Positions 1 through 7,546 of a stretch of 9,317 bases of DNA are shown here, piece by piece. Location: contig CAJUGP010000056.1 in the NCBI GenBank assembly GCA_910586365.1, positions 1 to 9,317 on the forward strand, written 5' to 3'. The notes below the pieces were generated by a model. The model ran no database searches, had not been told where the DNA came from, and saw only the letters and a program-made list of their open reading frames with translations. The position numbers were made by a program, and so were the translations under genes. Source of the DNA: an uncultured Christensenella sp. (GTDB lineage Bacteria; Bacillota; Clostridia; Christensenellales; Borkfalkiaceae). Positions within the stretch are counted from its first letter, which is position 1, and every line of letters begins with the position of its first letter.

Positions 1-2
1 TA

Positions 3-35
3 ACACTCTTTCCCTACACGACGCTCTTCCGATCT
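3..35. other. Illumina adapter sequence left at the contig end
   Basis: These 33 bases match the Illumina TruSeq read 1 adapter exactly, from ACACTCTTTCCC to CTCTTCCGATCT. They are not genomic sequence. The two bases before them are probably also artefactual. The reading frame of the GH31 gene runs into this block, so anything translated from it is not real protein. The contig should be trimmed to start at position 36. Confidence 0.97.
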
Positions 36-2247
36 CGTTCCAAGTCCTGTTCGCAAACGCCCTGTCGCCCGTAAACGAGCCATTTGCCGCACCGATTTCG
101 ATTTTCAACACGTTGCCCGTACAACTCATTTGAATGTCTGTTGTACGGTATTTACCGTCCTTATAGGCGACCGTCTTTCCGTCGTCCTCGTAAACGGTCG
201 TCTTAGCTGTGTAATTTGCCGAAGGATAGACCTCGAGCGACATTTCCGACCAATCTTTTTCGTCCACGTTTTTCATGTTCCGCGCCAACGCAACGAGCGC
301 GCCTTCGCGCACGAAAATCGGCGAGGTTTTAATATTGTGCGTCACTTCCACCGTCTGCGGACCGCTGTAACGCGTGCCCGTCCATACGTCGATCCAAGTT
401 CCTTCGGGGAAGAACACTTTGCGCGTATCGCGCCCCGTCCATTTGAAAATCGGAGCGATAAGAATATAATTTCCTAAGAGGTATTCGTCGTTATTCTTTG
501 CCTCTACGTACTGCGGATATTCAATATCGAGGCGTCGCATGATCGGCAAGCCCGTTTCGTAGTTCTCATGCGCAAGCGCGTAGTAGAGCGGCAACAGGCG
601 GTAACGCATATCCTGATAGGTATGGGCGACCTCTTCCGCCGTCGCACCATAATTCCACGGCATTCTTCCTCCCTTTTGCGTTTGATCCCAGCAGTGCACG
701 CGAAGAATAGACGAGAGTGCGCCGAACTGAAACCAGCGGGTATATTCCGCATCGGAGGGATCTACGTTGTGTCCGCCGATATCCGCCGAAACATAGGGTA
801 ACCCCAATTCCGCACCCGCATAAACCGCGCCTTCGATTTCTTGTCTGAGCCAGTCGCCTTGCGCGCCGATATCGCCCGTCCACTGAATGGAATAGCGGTG
901 CGCCGACAAATCGGAGGCGTAGGTATAAGAGCCATTGTTGCACCCGTCCACGTTCGCCATAATAAGCGCACGTTTTGCATATCCGTTCAAATCAGGAATG
1001 CTTTCGAGATATTCTCTCGTGATCCATTGATAGGCGTACATTCCCGTGGCGTAACGCGAATACTCGGGTGCAACCTGATTGAGCGAAACCGACCAGTTGC
1101 GGTCGTACCACCAATAGTCCACACCCATAGCAAGCAGCATCGTCAGTTTTTCGTTGCGGTATGCAACCTCGTTTTGGTCGAGCAGATTGCCCGTACCCTT
1201 TACGGGTTCGGGGTGGTCGTTAAAGCAAATGTCTACGCCGAGCTTGTGTGCTTCGTCCAAAAAACGCTCCATATCGGGGAAAAGCTCAGTGTTGATATCG
1301 TATCCGATTCCGCTCCCTCCCGTTTTCGCCCGCCAATCGGTATCGATCACGAGCACGTCGATCGCAAATCCCTTATCCTGATAATCTTTGATTTGCTGCA
1401 AAGCCGTTTGCTCGTTGTATTGATAGTAGCGCGAATCCCACTGTCCGAAGGTTTTCAACTCGACCATTTCAGTCTGTCCCGTCAGTTTGACGAAATCCTT
1501 CATGAACGTTTTATAATCTCCGTTCGGCAAAAATGCGAAGATATCGGTTGCATTGCTATTAAAATCCCAACCCTGCAAAGGCGCATTGCTTTGGGAAACG
1601 GAATAACCGTAGTCGGAGGGAATCACACGCGGACTGTCGGTAAAATACCAGCTCGTGAGCTCGTCGGAGGGCGACGGCAAATAGACGTTGGTGTTCGTCA
1701 ATCCACGGTATGTATAGATTGTTTCCCCCGTTTTATCGGTGATAAACGCCTCGCCCGCACCGCCGCTTGCAGGCAATACCACGGTATATTCCGCCGTTGC
1801 TATCGATACGGAATCTTCCTCCTCTCTTACCGTATAAGCTATCTTATCGCCCCAGTCTGTGCGATTGAAAACGGTGTAACTCGCTCTGTCCTCAAACCCT
1901 TTTTCGCCCTTGCTCTCGATCCGCACGAGCGAATCGGATAATAGCTGCAAACGAAGGTTCCCGTACACAAGCGTCGTAACAGGTTTGCTTTCGTCCTCGG
2001 AAAGATTCGACCCCGTCTGATTTTTTACGGTATAGGGACACACCGTGCATGCGTCGCCGCTCATCACGTGCTCCGCCTTGTCCTTTACTTCGTTCTTATG
2101 TTCGCAGTTCGCCGCATACCAATGATGCGTTTCATCGTAAGAAAACGTATCCGCAAATGTATGCGCGTGCCCGCACGCCGTTAAGATTCCCAACGCACAC
2201 GTTGCAAGAAACGCCGTCCCCAATACTGCCGTTAACTGTTTTTTCAT
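36..2247 (-). CDS. GH31 family alpha-glycosidase lipoprotein, C-terminus missing at contig end
   Basis: This is a surface-anchored glycoside hydrolase family 31 enzyme, expected to remove alpha-linked glycosyl residues from glycan ends by a retaining mechanism. It starts at ATG 2247 after an AAGGAGG-type site. Residues 1-25 form a lipoprotein signal with lipobox LTAC (Cys25). Residues about 27-72 form a small His/Cys-rich module ending CTVC. The GH31 beta-sandwich and (beta/alpha)8 barrel follow. Recognisable barrel motifs are VDYWWYDRNW, with probable nucleophile Asp382; IQWTGD, with probable acid/base Asp459; SADIGGHN around 487-494; and RVHCWDQ followed by PWNYG. The C-terminal beta domain ends near FANRTWN (codon 737), where adapter sequence interrupts it; only a few tens of residues at most seem lost. 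The usual DMNE-like sequence after the nucleophile is DRNW here, so the subfamily and substrate (alpha-glucoside, alpha-xyloside or other) are open. It is the last gene of the sugar-uptake operon, 22 bases after the permease. The family call is strong; the substrate is unknown. Confidence 0.92.
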
Positions 2248-2269
2248 AAATCCTCCTTATCTTTTCCCG

Positions 2270-3220
2270 TCACTCTTTCCCGCCTCCTATATTGATGCCT
2301 TCGATGAAGTATTTCTGTACCCCCACGTAGAGCAGCAACAAAGGTACGATCGCCATGAGTGCCGAAGCGCATTGCGCGTTCCCATAACCGCCGCCCTCTT
2401 CCGAAAGCATCAACACAAGTTCGGAAAGCGCAAGCTGTAAGTTCCATAACTCTTTGTTTTTGTAAAGATAAAGCAACGCACCGCCGTAACTGTTGTAACC
2501 TCCCACAAATCCGAAAATGAACTGTGCGATCAGCGCGGGCTTGCTCAACGGAAGCGCAATCCAAAAGAAGACACGTAAATTACTCGCCCCGTCCAACTTT
2601 GCCGCCTCCAGAACTTCGTTTGACAGCGCACTGTCGAAATAGGTACGCAGGAAGAATACCATGCTTGCGCTGCCGAACAGTCCCGGAATGATGAGCGGTA
2701 ACACGCCGCTTGCGCCGTCCGTCCAGCCTAATTTCATGTAAAACAAATAACTGACGAACCCGAATGCACCGAGCGGCAGCATCATCGTAAGAACGGTAAT
2801 AAGGAATAATACCTTTCTGCCGGGGAAACGGAATTTCGAATAGATAAACGCCGCCAAAGCCGAGGTGAGCAGACCGCCGATTGTGGGAATAAGCGTCTGC
2901 CACATCGTGTTAAAGAACCCTGCAAGAAGCGACGGAACGCCGTTCACCGCATTCGGATCGTCTTGGAAAATCGATTCGTATCCTTCCCAGGACCATTCCT
3001 GTGGAAACAGCTTAAAGCCTCCCCTGCCCGTGAGCTCCGTGTCTGACGTGAAAGAAGTAAACACTATAATGATAAACGGCGCAAACAAAAATACCAAATA
3101 GAGTGCCAACATCAAGTACGTTACAATCGTTACGGGGCGCACCTTTTTTGCAATTTTCGGCTTTTCGGGAGCGTTTTCTTGCGGAGAAACTTCTACGTTT
3201 ACGGTTTGAACTTCTGACAT
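2270..3220 (-). CDS. Carbohydrate ABC transporter permease, MalG/CUT1 type
   Basis: This is an inner-membrane subunit of a sugar importer of the CUT1 class, one half of the permease heterodimer with the gene just upstream. The 316-residue length fits, although the cytoplasmic N-terminal tail of about 28 polar residues is somewhat long. Hydrophobic segments lie near residues 30-55, 108-126, 137-162, 172-192, 229-250 and 285-302, consistent with six membrane spans. The EAA loop that docks on the ATPase is clear at 205-224, beginning EAAKLDGASN and ending IALP. The start at ATG 3220 is one base after the stop of the upstream permease, which implies translational coupling. No ATP-binding subunit is encoded in the window, so a shared MsmK/MalK-like ATPase elsewhere is inferred. 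The sugar specificity cannot be told from the permease. Confidence 0.93.
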   Translation of the reverse strand: MSEVQTVNVEVSPQENAPEKPKIAKKVRPVTIVTYLMLALYLVFLFAPFIIIVFTSFTSDTELTGRGGFKLFPQEWSWEGYESIFQDDPNAVNGVPSLLAGFFNTMWQTLIPTIGGLLTSALAAFIYSKFRFPGRKVLFLITVLTMMLPLGAFGFVSYLFYMKLGWTDGASGVLPLIIPGLFGSASMVFFLRTYFDSALSNEVLEAAKLDGASNLRVFFWIALPLSKPALIAQFIFGFVGGYNSYGGALLYLYKNKELWNLQLALSELVLMLSEEGGGYGNAQCASALMAIVPLLLLYVGVQKYFIEGINIGGGKE

Positions 3221-3221
3221 A

Positions 3222-4184
3222 TCACATATCCTCCACTTCTAAAATCCGCTTTCTAATGAGGAATACGGAGGGAATCATCATGATGATGAACAGCATCCAG
3301 CTCATCACCGAAGCATAACCCATGTTGGAAAACTGCATCCCTTCGACATAGATATAATACATCACGGTAAGTCCCGCATTGTTTAAGCCCGCATTTCCGT
3401 CCCAATCGGCGGGAGCCATGATTTTCGCCGCGTCGAACGTGGTAAGTCCCGCCAAAACACCCGCAAGCAACAGGAAGAACGTGATCGACGAAATCCCGGG
3501 TAGCGTGATATATCGGAATTTCTGCACTGCGTTCGCGCCGTCCAAATCTGCCGCTTCGTATAGGGACGGGCTGATTGCCTTAAACGATGAACAGTACATT
3601 ACAATGCCGTATCCCGGAGCCTGCCATATAATAGAAATAAAGATGGCAAGCGTCAAAGTATAGGGGTTGTCGAGATTGTTATACCAGTTGATCTCCAGTC
3701 CTAAAATGGTATTGATCACGCCCTCTATCCCAAAGATATTGTTCCACATAATGGAAACCGCGACCGTCGAGCAAATATAGGGAACGAAATATAACGTTTG
3801 AAAAAGCCGCGTCCCCTTTACGTTTTGGCTTAAAAACGCCGCCATTAGGAGCGCGATTGCAAGCGATACAAATTGCGCGCACGCCAATATGAGCGTGACC
3901 TTGATTGCCTGCAACAGCTTCGGATCGGTAAAAAACCTTGCAAAATGCGCGAAATCGTTCCAAACCATCGTTTCAATCTTGTTATACTTCATATCGGAAA
4001 ACATTGCCAAGATTGAAATAACAAGCGGAAACCCACTGAACAGCAGAAACCCGAGAAGCGGAATCCCCGCGCCGATCCAGCAAAACAGGTAAGTACGGTT
4101 GAACTTTTTCTTTTTCGGTTTCCCGTTTTGCGTTTCCGCGCTTTTCTCCGCGGGAACGGCTGCAAAAGAAACTTGCTCTTTCAT
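3222..4184 (-). CDS. Carbohydrate ABC transporter permease, MalF/UgpA type
   Basis: This is the partner membrane subunit of the same sugar importer. It is 320 residues long, with a lysine-rich cytoplasmic N-terminus (KPKKKKFNR around 22-30). Hydrophobic spans lie near 32-62, 93-118, 128-150, 176-200, 233-250 and 291-310. The ATPase-docking EAA loop lies at 210-229, beginning EAADLDGANA and ending ITLP. It lacks the large periplasmic loop of enterobacterial MalF, as is normal for Gram-positive CUT1 permeases. It starts one base after the binding-protein stop codon and ends one base before the next permease, so these three genes are almost certainly co-translated from one message. Confidence 0.93.
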   Translation of the reverse strand: MKEQVSFAAVPAEKSAETQNGKPKKKKFNRTYLFCWIGAGIPLLGFLLFSGFPLVISILAMFSDMKYNKIETMVWNDFAHFARFFTDPKLLQAIKVTLILACAQFVSLAIALLMAAFLSQNVKGTRLFQTLYFVPYICSTVAVSIMWNNIFGIEGVINTILGLEINWYNNLDNPYTLTLAIFISIIWQAPGYGIVMYCSSFKAISPSLYEAADLDGANAVQKFRYITLPGISSITFFLLLAGVLAGLTTFDAAKIMAPADWDGNAGLNNAGLTVMYYIYVEGMQFSNMGYASVMSWMLFIIMMIPSVFLIRKRILEVEDM

Positions 4185-4185
4185 T

Positions 4186-5982
4186 TCAGCCCCTCCCGTT
4201 CAGAACGATTCTCACTGCTCCTATTGCTCTGTCGGCGGCATCTTTTTTACTGCTTAAAAATCCGTCTATCGTCATATATCCCGCACGAAGCTGATTGTTG
4301 AACACGCCCGACCAATCCGTAACCCACTGACCGTTTTCAAAATATGCCCAGTCTCCGATTTCCCCGTGCGCCGAACCGTCTGCAAACGCCCAGTAATTTT
4401 TCGTCGCATCCACGGCGGAAAGATAATCTTCGCTCATTGCCAAAGAAGTCTGGGTGGGAACCATTCCCGTTTTGGCATAAATTTTCTGACCCTCCTCGCT
4501 TGCCGCCCAACGGATAAACTTCCAAGCGGCTTCATATTTTTCGGGATCGGAATTTTTCGGGATCGTAAGCGCGTCCGCGCTCGAAAATGCCGCGCGCCGT
4601 CCAACGATCGCAATGCCGTTTTCTTTTTTCAATTCGCCTGTATAAGGAGAGCTGTCCCCCGCATACGTCGTTCCAATTACCTTTAAGTATTCGTTTGCAA
4701 ACGTTTCTGCACCTTCGTAATAAACGCTACCGCCTACATATTTGCGGTATTGCGTCGTCGGAGCAAAATCGTAATTATGTTTATAATTGACGTTCAAGGA
4801 AGTGATTTGCGATCCGTCGCTTGCAAGCATGGCGACTTTTCCCTTCAAAAGGCTTGCGGCGACATTATCCTCCGCAAATAAACCAATGCCGTATCCTCCC
4901 TGTTCTCCCTTCTGCGAGGAAGCGGGCGTCGAAAGCTTTACGAATTCCTCCAATGCTTGCCGTTGGGAAGGAAGCTCGTAGAGCCCTGTTTTGTCCGAAA
5001 TGAGTTTTTTATCTTCATAACGAACGATTTCACCCGCCGCATAATGCGTTTCGCCTACCGTTATGCCGTCCGCCGCCGTTACGAGATAATTCTTTGCATC
5101 GTCCGCAACGGTAAATTCGTATTTCTCGCCGTTATAGCCGATACAGTCGCCGCCGACCGACCAACCGTATGAGAACCACCAATGCGTGCCGCTACCGTAT
5201 TCGGTGGTAGAATTCGGATTATACGCATCGTTCTTCGTAAAGCATTTGGATAAATAACGGAATTCTTCCCAGTTCATCGGAATGCGGTTATTAAATACTT
5301 TGTATACCTGTTTCCCCGCAAGATTTTGTGAAGCCACCGCCCCCGCGCAGGGAGCCTGCGCTCCGTTCTCCGCCGTATACTCCGCATAGCCGTGCGGTTG
5401 TAAGTTCGGATACGTTTCGGCAAGCTTTTCCTCTTCACAGGAAATCACGCAAATATTCTGAGCCGCGAACGCAGGCTTACTGTAATAATAAATCATAGGC
5501 GTATTCCCGAACGGAATCCCCTGAAGCGCCGCGCCCTTTCCCGCCATACGTTTGCCCTGCGCGTTGTCCTGCGTGTCGAAACGGAAACGCTCGGTAAGCG
5601 TTGCGGGAATTTTTGCTTCCGAATATTCCCCCGGCATATCGTTATAATAGCCATCCAAATCCAAAAAGAGATTTTCTATCGCAAATGCTTTGAAGTCTTC
5701 ATCGCTGATCATCAGAACGCTCGGCGCATTATTAAACAGAGAGCTCTTATCGATTTGTTTCAGATTGTTTGTCTTGACCTTTACGCCATCTGTTACACCC
5801 TGACCCTTGTTATACGCCTCCGCGAGTTCCCGCATGATTTTGTTATCGCTGATGGAAGCGCTGTACCAAAATTCAATTTCTCCGTCTCCGACGTCTCCGC
5901 CGCAACCCGCCAAAGCTCCCGCCGCACCGACGCACATACACGCGCCAAGCGCAACCGCCAACAACTTCCCTGCCTTTCTCAT
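4186..5982 (-). CDS. Extracellular sugar-binding lipoprotein of an ABC importer (SBP family 1)
   Basis: This is the substrate-capturing component of the importer, tethered outside the membrane. Residues 1-26 are a lipoprotein signal peptide with lipobox LAGC (Cys27). The mature protein begins with a glycine/acid linker and then EIEFWYSAS, the typical first strand and helix of a family 1 solute-binding protein. Near the C-terminus, the stretch at about 484-510 (YEAAWKFIRWAASEEGQKIY followed by TGMVPTQ) is the family's hallmark. At 598 residues it is clearly longer than the usual 400-450. The extra length is probably in an insertion around 180-340, which includes an acidic and aromatic region (GTHWWFSYGW near 265-274). 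Aromatic-rich surfaces fit binding of an oligosaccharide, but the ligand is not readable. It has a good ribosome site (AAGGAGA, about 6 bases before the ATG). It follows the AraC gene by 56 bases, with no obvious terminator between. Confidence 0.92.
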   Translation of the reverse strand: MRKAGKLLAVALGACMCVGAAGALAGCGGDVGDGEIEFWYSASISDNKIMRELAEAYNKGQGVTDGVKVKTNNLKQIDKSSLFNNAPSVLMISDEDFKAFAIENLFLDLDGYYNDMPGEYSEAKIPATLTERFRFDTQDNAQGKRMAGKGAALQGIPFGNTPMIYYYSKPAFAAQNICVISCEEEKLAETYPNLQPHGYAEYTAENGAQAPCAGAVASQNLAGKQVYKVFNNRIPMNWEEFRYLSKCFTKNDAYNPNSTTEYGSGTHWWFSYGWSVGGDCIGYNGEKYEFTVADDAKNYLVTAADGITVGETHYAAGEIVRYEDKKLISDKTGLYELPSQRQALEEFVKLSTPASSQKGEQGGYGIGLFAEDNVAASLLKGKVAMLASDGSQITSLNVNYKHNYDFAPTTQYRKYVGGSVYYEGAETFANEYLKVIGTTYAGDSSPYTGELKKENGIAIVGRRAAFSSADALTIPKNSDPEKYEAAWKFIRWAASEEGQKIYAKTGMVPTQTSLAMSEDYLSAVDATKNYWAFADGSAHGEIGDWAYFENGQWVTDWSGVFNNQLRAGYMTIDGFLSSKKDAADRAIGAVRIVLNGRG

Positions 5983-6038
5983 AATTTATCTCCTTCACTT
6001 TTACTTCTCGTTTTCAAAACTTTCTGCCTTAAACTCAA

Positions 6039-6914
6039 CTAACGAAACAACAATCCCTTTTCTTTGATCCACAAGAAGGGATCCTCGTCGGGCTTGCTTT
6101 TACGGTATTCCGTCGGTGTCATGCCCTTTATTCGCTTGAAAATGCGCGAAAAATATTTTTCGTCATCGAATCCGGACCACATTGCCGCTTCCGAAGCGTT
6201 CATATCCGAGCTCAGCATTTTCTCGCACGCAATCGCAACCTTGTAAGCGTTGATATAATATACGGGCGACATTCCCATATGCTCCTTAAAAAGGCGCATC
6301 AGCGTCGGTACCGAAATACCGTTCTCCAAAGCAATCACTCGCGTGCTTAACTGTTCACTTAAACAGTTGTTGTTAATGTAAATTAATATGTCGCGCATTA
6401 ACCGCGTCTTGTGCGACTTCACCTCCTGTCCGACAAACCTACCGTCAAGAAATTTGCTTAAAAGCAACACAAAATAAGCCGAACACCGAAGCTGTTGCGT
6501 TTGCCGCGCATCGAACGCATTCTGCAAATCCTTCATAAGCGCAACGTAATCGTCGAAATTGGTAATTTGTTGACAACAATTTTCTCTTGAAAATCCGCAA
6601 AGAGACAACAGTTGATCTAAATTATCCCCGTCAAATTCTACCCAAGTATAAGACCACGGATCCTTCGGATCGGGCTGATAACTGTATTTCTCGTTTTTAT
6701 ACAGTAAAAAAGAATAGCCCCTGTTTAACACATATTTTTTACCGTATTCCGTGATAAGCGTACCGCGCCCGAACAAAACGAAATGCAGTGAGTATCCGGG
6801 GCGCACGCAGTCAACGGCTTGTTTGCGCGGTGAGCAATGCTCCGTACTCACCTTTTTAATTTCAAACGTGCATTCACCGTTTTCTAAAATAGTATCTTTA
6901 ATTGTAAAACCCAT
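6039..6914 (-). CDS. AraC family transcriptional regulator
   Basis: This DNA-binding regulator of 291 residues probably controls the sugar operon it heads. Residues about 1-150 look like an AraC-type cupin ligand-binding domain (RPGYSLHFVLFGRGTL near 38-53, then WSYTWVEFDG near 87-96). Residues about 170-271 hold the two helix-turn-helix motifs: the first around 190-211 (ISVPTLMRLFKEHMG), the second around 238-262 (AAMWSGFDDEKYFSRIFKR), followed by the family signature GMTPTEYRK. The start at ATG 6914 has a purine-rich site (AAGGGGAGA) about 7 bases upstream, and a sigma-A promoter lies at 6957-6985. The gene is co-directional with, and upstream of, the binding protein instead of divergent from it, so the regulator is probably autoregulated with its targets. 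The sensed sugar is unknown. Confidence 0.93.
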   Translation of the reverse strand: MGFTIKDTILENGECTFEIKKVSTEHCSPRKQAVDCVRPGYSLHFVLFGRGTLITEYGKKYVLNRGYSFLLYKNEKYSYQPDPKDPWSYTWVEFDGDNLDQLLSLCGFSRENCCQQITNFDDYVALMKDLQNAFDARQTQQLRCSAYFVLLLSKFLDGRFVGQEVKSHKTRLMRDILIYINNNCLSEQLSTRVIALENGISVPTLMRLFKEHMGMSPVYYINAYKVAIACEKMLSSDMNASEAAMWSGFDDEKYFSRIFKRIKGMTPTEYRKSKPDEDPFLWIKEKGLLFR

Positions 6915-6956
6915 AATTTCTCCCCTTTTATGCCTCTGAGTTTTACCGACGGTTTT

Positions 6957-6985
6957 ATTGTAGTGAATGAAATCATGACTGTAAA
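6957..6985 (-). promoter_or_regulatory. Sigma-A type promoter for the AraC-sugar operon
   Basis: On the minus strand this reads TTTACA (6985-6980), a 17-base spacer, then TACAAT (6962-6957). That is one mismatch from consensus in each box, with ideal spacing. The -10 box is about 43 bases upstream of the AraC start codon. A short palindrome (ACCG-A-CGGT) lies between the -10 box and the start codon, but it is too short to call an operator. The promoter assignment comes from sequence match and position only. Confidence 0.65.
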
Positions 6986-7037
6986 TAACCGCCGATAAAC
7001 TTGATTAAATCGTCCACCTTTTTCTTTAATTATTGTC

Positions 7038-7077
7038 AAAAAAAGAAAAACAAGACAAAAATTGTCTTGTTTTTCTT
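7038..7077 (-). terminator. Intrinsic terminator of the noncoding RNA
   Basis: A perfect 16-bp stem (7043-7058 with 7062-7077) closes a 3-base loop. On the minus strand it runs straight into a U tract (7044-7038, seven Ts). The stem is AT-rich in its lower part, with a CAAGACAA/TTGTCTTG core. On the plus strand no further T run follows, which supports minus-strand use. Confidence 0.85.
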
Positions 7078-7239
7078 AATATTCTAATAATATCGACTTC
7101 TCTGTAAGAGAACGACATCCCTATTTCATGCGGCTCTCGATATTGCTACATATCACCATTTCTCACAAAGGGAAATTGAGAGCTCACACTACAAGGCGTA
7201 GTATGTCCCTTTATGAGTTTATTATTGGTAATATGTAGC
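7038..7239 (-). ncRNA. Structured noncoding RNA of about 200 nt, possibly raiA-type
   Basis: This is a stand-alone RNA gene with its own promoter and terminator and no ORF. The predicted start is G7239, seven bases after the -10 box. Visible pairings, in plus coordinates: an outer stem 7145-7153 with 7231-7239 (9 perfect pairs), extended after one mismatch by 7155-7158 with 7226-7229; an inner stem 7162-7173 with 7206-7217 (11 of 12 pairs); a small hairpin 7188-7192 with 7198-7202; a stem 7089-7096 with 7137-7144 (8 perfect pairs) enclosing hairpin 7098-7103/7107-7112; and a possible pseudoknot of 7178-7183 with 7133-7138. The terminator hairpin closes the 3' end. Size, compact nested architecture, pseudoknot, promoter at the 5' edge and terminator at the 3' edge fit the raiA noncoding RNA class of Firmicutes and Actinobacteria. 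I assign that name only tentatively, from memory. An unknown RNA class is the alternative. It reads toward the AraC gene but should terminate about 120 bases before it. Confidence 0.75.
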
Positions 7240-7245
7240 TTTTTT

Positions 7246-7274
7246 ATTATACCGCAAAAAGCCACATAAGTCAA
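7246..7274 (-). promoter_or_regulatory. Near-consensus sigma-A promoter driving the noncoding RNA
   Basis: The minus strand reads TTGACT (7274-7269), exactly 17 bases of spacer, then TATAAT (7251-7246). The -10 box is perfect and the -35 box has one mismatch. The outer stem of the RNA begins seven bases downstream, at the expected start site. This is the strongest promoter in the window and suggests abundant, largely constitutive transcription. Confidence 0.85.
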
Positions 7275-7415
7275 TCGTTATTTATCGTCTCAACCCTTTC
7301 CAGACGGGCTGATGCATTCCTTCACATTAATCCCTTTTCTCTTTCGACGGGTGGTTGTATCGAAAAAAGCCTGCGCCGTGGAATATAAATTGAAATACGC
7401 CCGAATTTACAAGGG
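7275..7415. other. Noncoding spacer, nothing recognised
   Basis: I see no credible gene, RNA or repeat here. A minus-strand open frame crosses 7327-7623, but it has no ribosome site, its composition is low in complexity (runs of Lys/Ser) and it overlaps the hairpins to the right. A weak 5-bp hairpin occurs near 7287-7306. Confidence 0.5.
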
Positions 7416-7467
7416 AAAAAACATTGCTTAAAACATTGTGTGAAAAGCCGTTCACGCAATGTTTTTT
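7416..7467. terminator. Overlapping inverted repeats, candidate terminator or attenuator
   Basis: On the plus strand the segment 7451-7465 pairs with 7430-7444 (15 pairs including one G-U, loop AAGCCG) and is followed by a T-rich tract up to about 7473, a good intrinsic terminator shape. Part of the same 3' arm (7456-7467) can instead pair perfectly over 12 bases with 7416-7427, because the motif AAAACATTG occurs twice. The two folds exclude each other. On the minus strand the structure is also followed by T runs, so it may work both ways. No known transcript enters from the left on the plus strand. Confidence 0.5.
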
Positions 7468-7508
7468 CTTTTTCCTTGACGGCTTGTCTTTTTTCGATTT
7501 TCGTTTGG

Positions 7509-7533
7509 TTGTCGAAAGAGAAAAGTTCGACAA
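7509..7533. repeat. 8-bp inverted repeat touching a Shine-Dalgarno site
   Basis: TTGTCGAA (7509-7516) and TTCGACAA (7526-7533) are perfect inverted copies separated by nine bases. The right arm overlaps the first two bases of the AAGGAGG at 7532-7538. It could be a protein-binding palindrome or an mRNA hairpin limiting ribosome access to the downstream start at 7547. There is no direct evidence for either role. Confidence 0.45.
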
Positions 7534-7546
7534 GGAGGTTTCGGTT

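Noticed and set aside
841..1941. Long plus-strand open frame of 366 codons
   Set aside because: It lies antisense to the GH31 gene, whose catalytic motifs, signal peptide and ribosome site are clear. The plus-strand translation has no recognisable domain and is a shadow frame.
5997..6025. Possible catabolite-response (cre) site upstream of the binding protein
   Set aside because: Only the left half (TGAAAACG) fits the consensus. The right half has several mismatches, so it is not supportable.
7145..7246. Plus-strand reading of the RNA locus as a leader with a terminator (outer stem followed by TTTTTTA)
   Set aside because: The T run at 7240-7245 is the complement of the start-site A run. 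The opposite strand has both a near-perfect promoter and a better terminator, so minus-strand transcription explains the whole locus.
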